Shown here piece after piece: positions 1 through 5,987 of a stretch of DNA of 7,327 bases. The position numbers were made by a program, and so were the translations under genes. The notes beneath the pieces are model-generated. The model did no database searches. It saw nothing but the letters and a program-made list of their open reading frames with translations, and was not told the origin of the DNA. Every line of letters begins with the position of its first letter. The stretch's first letter is position 1. The DNA comes from an uncultured bacterium. GTDB taxonomy: Bacteria > Actinomycetota > Coriobacteriia > Coriobacteriales > Coriobacteriaceae. The stretch covers positions 1 through 7,327 of the forward strand of contig CAJMRZ010000068.1 in the NCBI GenBank assembly GCA_905215945.1. The letters are read 5' to 3'.

Positions 1-936
1 GTCATCGACCCCAATAAGGTCTGTGACGAGATGGGCGCCGACATCATCCGCCTGTGGGTTGCCTCCGTCGACACCAGCTCCGATGTTTCCATCGACCACG
101 AGATCCTTGCTCGTACGTCCGATGCCTACCGTCGTTTCCGCAACACGCTGCGCTTCCTGCTCTCCGAGCTCGAGGGTCAGTTTGAGCCCGAGACCGACGG
201 CGTCGCCTTTGCCGACCTGCTGCCGCTCGACAAGCTCATGGTTGCCCGCCTGACTCAGGTCCAGGCCGAGGTCGACGACGCCTACGCCAGCTACGAGTTC
301 CCGCGCGCCTACCGTGCGCTCTACGACTTCGTGGTTACCGAGCTCTCCAACGTGTACCTCGACGCCCTGAAGGACCGTCTGTACTGCGACAAGCCCGGCT
401 CGCTCGAGCGCCGCAGCGCCCAGACCGTGCTGGCCGAGCTCTTCTCGATGCTCATGCGCGACCTTCAGCCGATCCTGTCCTACACGGTTGACGAGGCCAT
501 GGCATATGCGCCCGCTGGCTGCGTCGATCACCAGAAGTACGCCGCGCTGCTCGATTGGTACAAGTCGCCCATCACGTTCGACGAGGCCAATGAGTTTGAG
601 GGCGTGCTCGAGGCTTCACTCGAGCTCCGTAGCGCCGTGACCAAGGCCCTTGAGGATGCCCGTTCTGCCGGCACCTTCACCAAGAGCCAGCAGGTTCGCG
701 TCAAGGCGGTCGTTCCCGCCGAGATGTACGCGCTGCTGACCGGCGACAAGGCTGTCGACCTGGCCGAGTTCTACATCGTCTCCGATGTTGAGCTGACCCA
801 GGGCGAGGAGCTCTCCGTTGCCATCGAGGCTGCCGAGGGCGAGTGCTGCGACCGTTGCTGGAACTACCGCACCACCGTCGGCGAGTACAACGGCCACGCT
901 CATATTTGCAAGCGCTGCGCGGAGGCGCTGAACTAG
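1..936 (+). CDS. ileS: Isoleucyl-tRNA synthetase, C-terminal 311 residues (5' end outside window)
   Basis: Class Ia synthetase that charges tRNA-Ile with isoleucine in the cytoplasm. The frame is open from base 1, so the catalytic domain with HIGH and KMSKS lies upstream; the first ATG at 31 is internal. The fragment opens with the end of the catalytic core (GADIIRLWVASVDTSSDV, family-typical just after KMSKS). It continues into the helical anticodon-binding domain and a linker resembling family sequences (WYKSPITFDEA, then SLELRSAVTKALEDAR). It ends in a zinc finger: CDRCWNYR with Cys283 and Cys286, then ICKRC with Cys303 and Cys306 (fragment numbering), matching the C-terminal zinc site of bacterial IleRS that is needed for tRNA charging. 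The stop is TAG at 934-936. A hairpin and a strong terminator follow, so lspA is probably transcribed separately. Identification is firm. Confidence 0.96.
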   Translation, partial: VIDPNKVCDEMGADIIRLWVASVDTSSDVSIDHEILARTSDAYRRFRNTLRFLLSELEGQFEPETDGVAFADLLPLDKLMVARLTQVQAEVDDAYASYEFPRAYRALYDFVVTELSNVYLDALKDRLYCDKPGSLERRSAQTVLAELFSMLMRDLQPILSYTVDEAMAYAPAGCVDHQKYAALLDWYKSPITFDEANEFEGVLEASLELRSAVTKALEDARSAGTFTKSQQVRVKAVVPAEMYALLTGDKAVDLAEFYIVSDVELTQGEELSVAIEAAEGECCDRCWNYRTTVGEYNGHAHICKRCAEALN

Positions 937-937
937 C

Positions 938-984
938 CGTTGGGGACGTTCTTAAACGACTGTCAAACAAGAACGTCCCCAACG
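938..984. repeat. REP-like perfect inverted repeat with GGGGAC/GTCCCC core
   Basis: A 16-bp arm at 938-953 (cgttggggacgttctt) is perfectly complementary to 969-984, with a 15-base loop at 954-968. It starts two bases after the ileS stop codon. No T-run follows directly, and a separate textbook terminator lies 18 bases further on, so this hairpin is not needed for termination. Its length, perfect symmetry and GGGGAC core resemble dispersed REP-type intergenic palindromes mobilised by IS200-like (RAYT) transposases. The REP identity is an inference, since copy number cannot be seen here. It may also protect the ileS mRNA 3' end. Confidence 0.7.
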
Positions 985-1002
985 TCAACTTTTGTCGCGT
1001 CC

Positions 1003-1041
1003 AAGCGGCATTCTGTTTTTCGGAATGCCGCTTTCGTTTTT
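1003..1041 (+). terminator. Rho-independent terminator of ileS
   Basis: An 11-bp perfect stem (aagcggcattc at 1003-1013 with gaatgccgctt at 1023-1033) encloses a 9-base loop. It runs into the T-rich tail ttcgtttttt up to 1041. Position and shape fit an intrinsic terminator ending ileS transcription and separating it from lspA. Confidence 0.9.
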
Positions 1042-1095
1042 AGCTGGTTATTTCGCTAGCGTTGGTGAATATGCTGCGCGTTTGGCGTTTGTCAC

Positions 1096-1101
1096 TATAA
1101 G
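1096..1101 (+). promoter_or_regulatory. Possible -10 element for the lspA operon
   Basis: TATAAG sits in the gap between the ileS terminator and lspA, where a promoter is expected because the upstream transcript is terminated. It would give a leader of roughly 45 bases. No convincing -35 box is seen 16-18 bases upstream (the sequence there is near gctgcg) and there is no TGn extension, so this is a weak call. The rest of 1042-1153 holds nothing else recognisable. Confidence 0.3.
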
Positions 1102-1142
1102 ATGATTACTTGCATTAAACGGAATTCGATGTTCTTGAGGGT

Positions 1143-1148
1143 AGGGGA
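1143..1148 (+). promoter_or_regulatory. lspA: Ribosome binding site that decides the lspA TTG start
   Basis: AGGGGA lies five bases before TTG at 1154. The alternative in-frame ATG at 1172 has its G-rich stretch (1166-1170) only one base upstream, which is too close. The TTG is therefore preferred. Confidence 0.6.
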
Positions 1149-1153
1149 TTGAT

Positions 1154-1753
1154 TTGGGTCGTACTGGGGATATGACGCCGCCTTTGCGTTGGCGGTTGGG
1201 TGTTGCTGGTGGGGTGGCGCTGGTTGTGCTGCTTGTTGACCAGTTGACCAAGCTTGCGGTTCGTGCCGTGGGCGATGCACTGCATGTGACCGTCATCCCC
1301 GGCGTGATCGACTTCCTGTTTGTCCGCAATATCGGCGCTGCCTTTAGCATGGGCGAGGGGCATGGCATCGCGTTTGCCGTGCTGGCGCTGGCGGTCATTG
1401 TCGCTATTGCCGTGTACCTCGTTCGTGCACCCCAGCTCGCCCATCTTGAGGTTGTGGGCATGGCGATGGTTGCGGGCGGTGCTATCGGCAACGCTATCGA
1501 TCGTTTGGCCTTTGGCTTCGTGACCGATTTTATTGCCACCACCTTCATCGACTTTCCCGTCTTCAATGTGGCCGATATCGGCATTACGGTCGGTGTTGTG
1601 CTGGCGCTTATCGGTTACATGTTCTTGAGTCCCGCCGCTCGCGAGGTCGATGCGACTGCTGAGCTCAATGCCCGTGATGAGGCCCGCGCTAAGCGCAAAG
1701 CCAAGCAGCGTGGGGAGCGTGCCCGCAAGATTCGCGAAAGGAATGAGCGTTAA
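1154..1753 (+). CDS. lspA: Lipoprotein signal peptidase (signal peptidase II)
   Basis: Integral membrane aspartyl protease that removes the signal peptide of diacylglyceryl-modified prolipoproteins at the lipobox cysteine. The 199-residue product carries the family blocks in order: VDQLTK (Asp29), FVRNIGAAFSMG (Asn59), GNAIDRL (Asn113, Asp116, Arg117), VTDFI (Asp125) and FNVAD (Asp141). Asp125 and Asp141 correspond to the catalytic dyad. Four hydrophobic segments are visible, near residues 14-36, 70-90, 97-115 and 140-159. After the last helix comes a highly charged tail of about 40 residues, rich in Arg, Lys and Glu (for example RAKRKAKQRGERARK). It makes the protein longer than the usual 150-170 residues and is likely cytoplasmic. 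The TTG start is chosen from its Shine-Dalgarno spacing; ATG at 1172 would remove six residues. The stop overlaps the next gene's ATG by one base. Confidence 0.95.
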   Translation: MGRTGDMTPPLRWRLGVAGGVALVVLLVDQLTKLAVRAVGDALHVTVIPGVIDFLFVRNIGAAFSMGEGHGIAFAVLALAVIVAIAVYLVRAPQLAHLEVVGMAMVAGGAIGNAIDRLAFGFVTDFIATTFIDFPVFNVADIGITVGVVLALIGYMFLSPAAREVDATAELNARDEARAKRKAKQRGERARKIRERNER

Positions 1754-2766
1754 TGGCCGACATCCATATTCTTGTTGCCGACGATTGCTCTGGCCAGCGT
1801 CTCGACGGCTTTCTGGGTGCCAACGACGGCTGCCCCACGCGCTCTGCCTGCGCGCATTTGATCGAGGGCGGCGCCGTAATCGTGAACGGCGAGACCTGTC
1901 TGTCAAAAAAGTATGCCGTACGCTCCGGTGACCGCATCTCGGTCGACTTGCCCGAGCCGCACGACCCGACCGACGTGATTCCCGAGGCCATTCCCCTCGA
2001 TATCCGCTACGAGGACGACTACCTCATCGTGCTCTCCAAACAGCGCGGCCTGGTGTGCCATCCCGCCCACGGCCACGAGAGCGGCACCCTTGCGAACGCT
2101 CTGGTCTACCACTGCGGTATCGATCATCTTGGTACCGTGCAGGGTGAGGACCGCCCCGGCATCGTGCATCGCCTGGATCGCGATACCTCGGGCCTTATGC
2201 TCGCGGCAAAAGACGACGACACCCAGCGCGCGCTTCAAAATCTTATCCGCACGCGCACGCTCGACCGTCGCTATATCACGCTCGTTCACGGTCACATCGC
2301 TATGGATGAGGGCACCATTAACACCGGCATTGCCCGCTCTACGCGTGACCGTGTCAAGATGGCGGTTTCGGACGAACCCTTTGCCCGTCAGGCCATTACG
2401 ACATTTAAAGTCCTCGAGCGCTTTGATTCCACGCGCTTTGACGATGGTTATACGCTCGTTGAGTGCCATCTGTTTACCGGTCGCACGCACCAGATTCGCG
2501 CGCATATGCGTCATATCAACCACGCCTGCGTGGGCGATCCACTCTACGGCAAGTGCGATGCGCGCGCCGACCAGGGCCTGACCAGGCAGTTCCTTCATTC
2601 CTGGCGCGTGGCGTTCGACCATCCCGTGACGGGGGAGCGCATTGAGTGCCGCGACGAGTTGCCGTGGGATCTCGCTGCGGTTCTCGACGATCTGGCTCCG
2701 CGCTCGCTCGGTCGCACGGCCGTTGGAGATGAAATCGTTCCGCAGCTCGGTCTTCTCGAAGCCTAG
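1753..2766 (+). CDS. RluA/RluD-family 23S rRNA pseudouridine synthase
   Basis: Cytoplasmic enzyme that isomerises specific uridines of large-subunit rRNA to pseudouridine. In the 337-residue product, an N-terminal S4 RNA-binding domain (about residues 13-66, SGQRLDGFL onward) precedes the catalytic domain. The catalytic domain carries the RluA signature HRLDRDTSG, with catalytic Asp142, and the FTGRTHQIRAHM block at 241-252. S4 plus catalytic domain is the RluC/RluD architecture; RluA itself lacks S4. RluD and its relative YlyB beside lspA in Bacillus are the closest analogues I know, but the exact target uridines cannot be read from sequence, so no symbol is given. The ATG overlaps the lspA stop as TAATG, with AAAGGAA at 1737-1743 as ribosome binding site, so translation is probably coupled. 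No terminator is visible after the TAG stop. Confidence 0.93.
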   Translation: MADIHILVADDCSGQRLDGFLGANDGCPTRSACAHLIEGGAVIVNGETCLSKKYAVRSGDRISVDLPEPHDPTDVIPEAIPLDIRYEDDYLIVLSKQRGLVCHPAHGHESGTLANALVYHCGIDHLGTVQGEDRPGIVHRLDRDTSGLMLAAKDDDTQRALQNLIRTRTLDRRYITLVHGHIAMDEGTINTGIARSTRDRVKMAVSDEPFARQAITTFKVLERFDSTRFDDGYTLVECHLFTGRTHQIRAHMRHINHACVGDPLYGKCDARADQGLTRQFLHSWRVAFDHPVTGERIECRDELPWDLAAVLDDLAPRSLGRTAVGDEIVPQLGLLEA

Positions 2767-2784
2767 CCAGTATTAGGTGGTTTC

Positions 2785-2814
2785 TTGAACTCGGTAAGCC
2801 TGCGGTAAGATATA
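2785..2814 (+). promoter_or_regulatory. Probable promoter of the glycosyltransferase gene
   Basis: TTGAAC at 2785-2790 is a good -35 match. GATATA at 2809-2814 lies 18 bases downstream as a -10; TAAGAT at 2806-2811, with 15-base spacing, is an alternative. Transcription would start near 2821, giving a leader of about 28 bases before the ATG at 2849. The stretch is AT-richer than its surroundings and sits in the only gap between these two genes. Confidence 0.45.
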
Positions 2815-2838
2815 CGATTGTTTACGTTACGCGTTGCT

Positions 2839-2843
2839 GGGAG
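2839..2843 (+). promoter_or_regulatory. Ribosome binding site fixing the glycosyltransferase start
   Basis: GGGAG lies five bases before ATG 2849. The upstream in-frame TTG at 2834 overlaps this region and has no purine-rich site in front of it, so the ATG is preferred. Confidence 0.6.
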
Positions 2844-2848
2844 CCTGC

Positions 2849-4144
2849 ATGCTCGCCTTTTTACAAACCAACACACCCATCGTGATCTTCAACCAGATTG
2901 TCGTCACGCTGCTCACGGTCTGCTTTCTGTACCAGGTGGTCTTCTTTGTCATTGGCGCTCTTCGTGGCGAGGTCGCGCCTCCCAAGGCCAAAAAACTCCA
3001 TCGCTATGCCTTTTTTATCGCGGCGCATAATGAGGAGGCCGTGATCGCCAACCTCGTTCGCTCCATCAAGGACCAGGATTATCCGTCCGAGCTCATCGAG
3101 GTTTTCGTGGTCGCCGATGCCTGCACCGACAACACGGCGCAGCTCGCGCGCGAGGCCGGTGCCATTGTTTACGAGCGCAATGACCTGGCCCGCAAGGGCA
3201 AGAGCTGGGTCATGGACTTTGGCTTCGACCGCATTCTCAACGAGTATCCCGACACGTTTGAGGGCTACTTTATCTTCGATGCCGATAACGTTATCTCCCG
3301 CGATTACGTTTCCAAGATGAATGATGCCTTTGACCAGGGCTTCCATGTGGTCACGAGCTATCGCAATTCCAAGAACTTCGGCAGCTCGTGGATCTCGGCT
3401 GCTAATGCCACGTGGTATCTACGCGAGGCGCGCTTCCTCAACAACGCGCGTAATATCTGCAAGACGTCCTGCGCTGTTTCGGGTTCGGGTTACCTTATCT
3501 CGTCAAGCGTTATCGAGGGCATGCACGGTTGGCAGTTCCACACGCTGACCGAGGACATTCAGTTCACTACGTTCTGCGCTATTCACGGTATTCGCATTGG
3601 CTATGCGCCGGCGGAGTTCTTTGACGAGCAACCCGTGACGTTCAAGGCATCCTGGAAGCAGCGTATGCGCTGGACCAAGGGCTTTTACCAGGTGTTCTTT
3701 ACCTACGGTAAGCATCTGGTCAAGTCGACGTTCCGCTATCATCGCTTTGCCGCCTACGACATGTTCATGACGATCGCCCCGGGTATGCTGCTGTCGCTCA
3801 TCTCGATGCTCGCCAATGCGACGTTCCTGATCGTGGGTGGACTCTCGCACGGCTTTTTGGCTACCGAAGTCGAGATGCAGGCGTGCGCCGCTTCGCTCAT
3901 TATGACCTTCGCCATGATGTATCAGACCTTCTTTATCCTGGCGCTGCTCACGACTATCTTTGAGTACAAGCACATTCACTGCGCGCAAAAGTGGCGTCTG
4001 GTGACTAACCTGTTTACCTTCCCGATCTTTATGTTCAGCTATATCCCCATCACGGTGGCCGCGCTGTTCCTGAAGGTCGACTGGGTGCCGACGCAGCACG
4101 CCGTCAACGTTACCCTTGACGAGGTCATGCAAGGCGCCAAATAA
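2849..4144 (+). CDS. Membrane-anchored processive-type family 2 glycosyltransferase
   Basis: The 431-residue product should transfer sugars from an activated nucleotide sugar at the inner face of the membrane. One N-terminal hydrophobic helix (about 13-36) leads into a GT-A domain. It begins FFIAAHNEE and includes VVAD (Asp90), the metal-binding FDADN (Asp144, Asp146), the TED motif with likely catalytic base Asp236, and QRMRW at 271-275. D, DxD, TED and QxxRW together mark the processive synthase group (cellulose, hyaluronan, poly-N-acetylglucosamine and chitin-like synthases). About three C-terminal hydrophobic segments follow (near 307-331, 345-371, 387-410). The sugar and polymer cannot be read from sequence. 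No deacetylase, export or other polysaccharide gene lies beside it, and it has its own promoter-like region and terminator, so it looks like a single-gene unit. The family call is secure; the function is open. Confidence 0.92.
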   Translation: MLAFLQTNTPIVIFNQIVVTLLTVCFLYQVVFFVIGALRGEVAPPKAKKLHRYAFFIAAHNEEAVIANLVRSIKDQDYPSELIEVFVVADACTDNTAQLAREAGAIVYERNDLARKGKSWVMDFGFDRILNEYPDTFEGYFIFDADNVISRDYVSKMNDAFDQGFHVVTSYRNSKNFGSSWISAANATWYLREARFLNNARNICKTSCAVSGSGYLISSSVIEGMHGWQFHTLTEDIQFTTFCAIHGIRIGYAPAEFFDEQPVTFKASWKQRMRWTKGFYQVFFTYGKHLVKSTFRYHRFAAYDMFMTIAPGMLLSLISMLANATFLIVGGLSHGFLATEVEMQACAASLIMTFAMMYQTFFILALLTTIFEYKHIHCAQKWRLVTNLFTFPIFMFSYIPITVAALFLKVDWVPTQHAVNVTLDEVMQGAK

Positions 4145-4152
4145 CCACCACC

Positions 4153-4199
4153 AAAACCACCGCAAAGGGGACAGGCACCTTTGTGGTGGTTTTTGCTTT
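4153..4199 (+). terminator. Intrinsic terminator after the glycosyltransferase, with GGGGACAGGCACC motif
   Basis: The arm 4153-4168 (aaaaccaccgcaaagg) pairs with 4178-4193 over 16 positions, including one G-U pair (4162 with 4184). The loop is 9 bases (ggacaggca). The T-rich tail ttttgcttt follows, so it can end the upstream transcript. The loop and inner stem read AAAGGGGACAGGCACCTTT, a palindromic core like those of dispersed intergenic repeats. The element may therefore be a repeat copy recruited as a terminator. It also leaves the downstream gene needing its own promoter or read-through. Confidence 0.75.
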
Positions 4200-4212
4200 T
4201 GCGATGCAGCTC

Positions 4213-4220
4213 GAGGAGGA
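4213..4220 (+). promoter_or_regulatory. Strong Shine-Dalgarno sequence of the prepilin peptidase gene
   Basis: GAGGAGGA, near-perfectly complementary to the 16S rRNA 3' end, lies five bases before ATG 4226. It rules out the longer in-frame reading from TTG 4181, which would begin inside the terminator stem. Confidence 0.8.
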
Positions 4221-4225
4221 GTCCG

Positions 4226-4648
4226 ATGGTCTATATCCCGTTTTGGATTTGCATCTTTGCCGGCGTGGCAATTGATGCCCGAGAGCGACGGTTTCCCAAT
4301 GGGCTTGCCGGCGCATGTGCCGTGACGGCGTTGGCGGGCGTTTGGCTCGACCTCGGTTTGAACACAGCGCTTGACCACGCCGGTCTTGCGGTCATCGTCT
4401 ACCTTGGCCTTGTGCTTACCGAGTCGCTCTGGCGTAGAGTTCGCCACGCTCCTGGCATTGGCATGGGGGACGTCAAGGCACTCTTTGCCCTTTGTACCTT
4501 CGATCCCCTGGGCGGCGTTGTCGCGTTTGCGGTTGCGCTCCTGACCCTTGCCGTCGCTTGCCTCATCGCAAAATCGCGCTCCCTGCCATTGCTCCCGTTT
4601 TTAGTGCCGATTTTTGCCATAATCGAGGTCGTGGGCTGCACTTTGTAA
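4226..4648 (+). CDS. Minimal prepilin peptidase, A24 family
   Basis: Integral membrane aspartyl protease expected to cleave the leader peptide of type IV pilin-like or Tad/competence pseudopilin precursors on the cytoplasmic side. The 140-residue product shows both family aspartates: Asp17 in AIDARERRFPNGL (the D-x(6)-PN block after the first helix) and Asp82 in GIGMGDVKAL (the GxGD motif). The remainder is hydrophobic, with helices near 3-16, 28-42, 50-65, 92-114 and 118-138. It lacks the N-terminal cysteine-rich methyltransferase domain of PilD/ComC, so it matches the short CpaA/TadV-like forms, which do not N-methylate. No pilin, ATPase or other pilus gene is visible in the window, so the substrate must be encoded elsewhere. 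The stop is 31 bases before the dGTPase start. Confidence 0.87.
   Translation: MVYIPFWICIFAGVAIDARERRFPNGLAGACAVTALAGVWLDLGLNTALDHAGLAVIVYLGLVLTESLWRRVRHAPGIGMGDVKALFALCTFDPLGGVVAFAVALLTLAVACLIAKSRSLPLLPFLVPIFAIIEVVGCTL
4615..4623 (+). promoter_or_regulatory. Possible extended -10 promoter of the dGTPase gene
   Basis: TGCCATAAT (TGn plus CATAAT) lies inside the end of the prepilin peptidase gene. It would start transcription near 4630, about 50 bases before the dGTPase ATG. No -35 box is seen at usual spacing, so this is a weak candidate; co-transcription with the peptidase gene is equally likely. Confidence 0.28.
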
Positions 4649-4667
4649 CCGATTGCGCATCCTTTTT

Positions 4668-4673
4668 AAGGAG
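4668..4673 (+). promoter_or_regulatory. dgt: Ribosome binding site fixing the dGTPase start
   Basis: AAGGAG lies six bases before ATG 4680. The in-frame TTG at 4653 upstream has no such site, so the ATG is preferred. Confidence 0.75.
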
Positions 4674-4679
4674 CATGCC

Positions 4680-5927
4680 ATGGAATCTAATCAAGAAACG
4701 GCCGTCATTAAGGCGCGCATGGACCGTATTCCCTCGGCGTTGTCGCCCGAGCTTGTCGAGCGCATTGCCGCCGATCGTGCTTCGGGCTATGTCAACCCGT
4801 ATCGTTGCAACGATGATCAGGTCATTCGTCGTATTGATCGCGCCGCCGACAAAGGCACGCTTATGCGTCCGGCGTTTATGCGCGATACCGAAAAGATACT
4901 TCATCTTCCGGCGTACACCCGTTATGCAGGCAAAACGCAGGTCTTTAGCTTCCGTAGCAATGACGATCTGTCACGCCGCGGTTTGCACGTGCAGCTCGTC
5001 TCCCGCATTGCGCGCGATATCGGTCGCGCCCTGGGGCTCAATTGCGATCTGATCGAGGCGATTGGCCTGGGTCACGACTTGGGACACACGCCTTTCGGCC
5101 ATGCCGGCGAGCGCTTCCTCAACGATATCTATCATGAGCGTACGGGGCGTTATTTTTTCCATAACGTGCAGTCGGTTCGCGTGCTCGACGCGTTGTATGG
5201 CCGCAACGTGTCGCTCCAGACGCTCGACGGCGTGCTATGCCATAACGGCGAGTACGAGCAGCGTGTGTTTGAGCTCTCGGACATGGGCTCCTTTGACCAG
5301 TTTGACCAGACGGTTGAGGATTGCATTGCCACGGGCTATAGCGCAATTGAGCATCTGCGCCCCATGACGCTCGAGGGCTGCGTCGTTCGCATCTCGGATA
5401 TTCTTGCCTACGTCGGTCGTGACCGTCAGGATGCGATCGCGGCGGGCCTGCTTTCGCCCGACGCTTTTGATGATGGCCGGGGCGGTGCCTACAACAGTTG
5501 GATCCTCACGCATGCCTCCATCGATATCGTTGAGCACAGCTATGGTAAGCCGCGCATCGAGATGAGCGAGGACCTGTTTGAGGAAATTCGCCGAGCCAAG
5601 CGCGAGAACTACGAGAAGATCTATAGCAAGGGCGGTATCGAAGGCGATTCCGAGGCGGAGCTGCGCGAGGCGTTCGTAAAGCTCTACGACCGTTGCCTGC
5701 GGGATCTTAACAGTGGCGACGAGTCCTCTTACATCTTTAAGCACCATATTTCGCGCATTGAGCAGCAGCTTTCCTACTATGATCGCACCTATGCCTGGCA
5801 GGACGACAAGGATCAAGCCGTGGTGGATTATATCGCGAGCATGACGGACGGTTATTTCTGCGAGCTCACGAGCAAGCTGTTTCCGGGATTGAAGTTTCCG
5901 CACCGTACCTATATTAACGAACGGTAG
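4680..5927 (+). CDS. dgt: HD-domain deoxyguanosinetriphosphate triphosphohydrolase-like protein (dGTPase family)
   Basis: Metal-dependent hydrolase of the family that splits dNTPs, classically dGTP, into deoxynucleoside and tripolyphosphate, thereby shaping dNTP pools. The 415-residue product carries the family blocks: KTQVF near residues 85-89, the first metal histidine His103 (RRGLHVQLVSRIAR), the HD pair His122-Asp123 in GLGHDLGHTPFGHAGE, and the final metal aspartate Asp230 in VRISDILAYVGRDRQDA. The usual RTRLTHS stretch before the first histidine is replaced by LSRRGLHVQ, a visible divergence that leaves the metal ligand intact. The long helical C-terminal part (about 260-415) contains charged helices but no domain I can name. 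The preferred nucleotide and any allosteric activation cannot be read from sequence; a generic HD phosphohydrolase is the alternative label. It may share a transcript with the peptidase gene upstream. No clear terminator follows. Confidence 0.88.
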   Translation: MESNQETAVIKARMDRIPSALSPELVERIAADRASGYVNPYRCNDDQVIRRIDRAADKGTLMRPAFMRDTEKILHLPAYTRYAGKTQVFSFRSNDDLSRRGLHVQLVSRIARDIGRALGLNCDLIEAIGLGHDLGHTPFGHAGERFLNDIYHERTGRYFFHNVQSVRVLDALYGRNVSLQTLDGVLCHNGEYEQRVFELSDMGSFDQFDQTVEDCIATGYSAIEHLRPMTLEGCVVRISDILAYVGRDRQDAIAAGLLSPDAFDDGRGGAYNSWILTHASIDIVEHSYGKPRIEMSEDLFEEIRRAKRENYEKIYSKGGIEGDSEAELREAFVKLYDRCLRDLNSGDESSYIFKHHISRIEQQLSYYDRTYAWQDDKDQAVVDYIASMTDGYFCELTSKLFPGLKFPHRTYINER

Positions 5928-5942
5928 TTCGTATTAATTCGG

Positions 5943-5948
5943 TATACT
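5943..5948 (+). promoter_or_regulatory. Possible -10 element for rarA
   Basis: TATACT, a five-of-six match to the consensus, lies in the 60-base gap after the dGTPase stop and about 40 bases before the rarA start. No good -35 box is present 16-18 bases upstream (the sequence there overlaps the dGTPase stop codon). A rarA-specific transcript is therefore possible but not certain. Confidence 0.38.
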
Positions 5949-5987
5949 GTTAGTGGAAAACGTTTTTGATTGATACACGGGATGGCT

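Noticed and set aside
843..1043. 66-codon plus-strand frame across the end of ileS and the hairpin region
   Set aside because: It runs through the ileS zinc-finger coding sequence out of frame, then through a palindrome and a terminator. It has no ribosome binding site or resemblance to a protein.
1115..2622. Minus-strand frames opposite lspA and the pseudouridine synthase gene (263 and 239 codons)
   Set aside because: Both are antisense to genes with complete catalytic motifs and have no independent start signals or family features.
4181..4225. N-terminal extension of the prepilin peptidase from TTG 4181
   Set aside because: The start would lie in the terminator stem and lacks a ribosome binding site, whereas ATG 4226 has GAGGAGGA at ideal spacing.
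3503..4447. Long minus-strand frame of 314 codons over the 3' half of the glycosyltransferase gene and into the prepilin peptidase gene
   Set aside because: It mirrors the coding frames of well-identified plus-strand genes, crosses their terminator hairpin, and its translation is rich in His, Arg and Gln with no family resemblance. It is a typical shadow frame of GC-rich coding DNA.
5917..5932. Small inverted repeat acgaac/gttcgt around the dGTPase stop codon as a terminator
   Set aside because: The stem is only six base pairs with a four-base loop and no T-run follows, so it is too weak to call.
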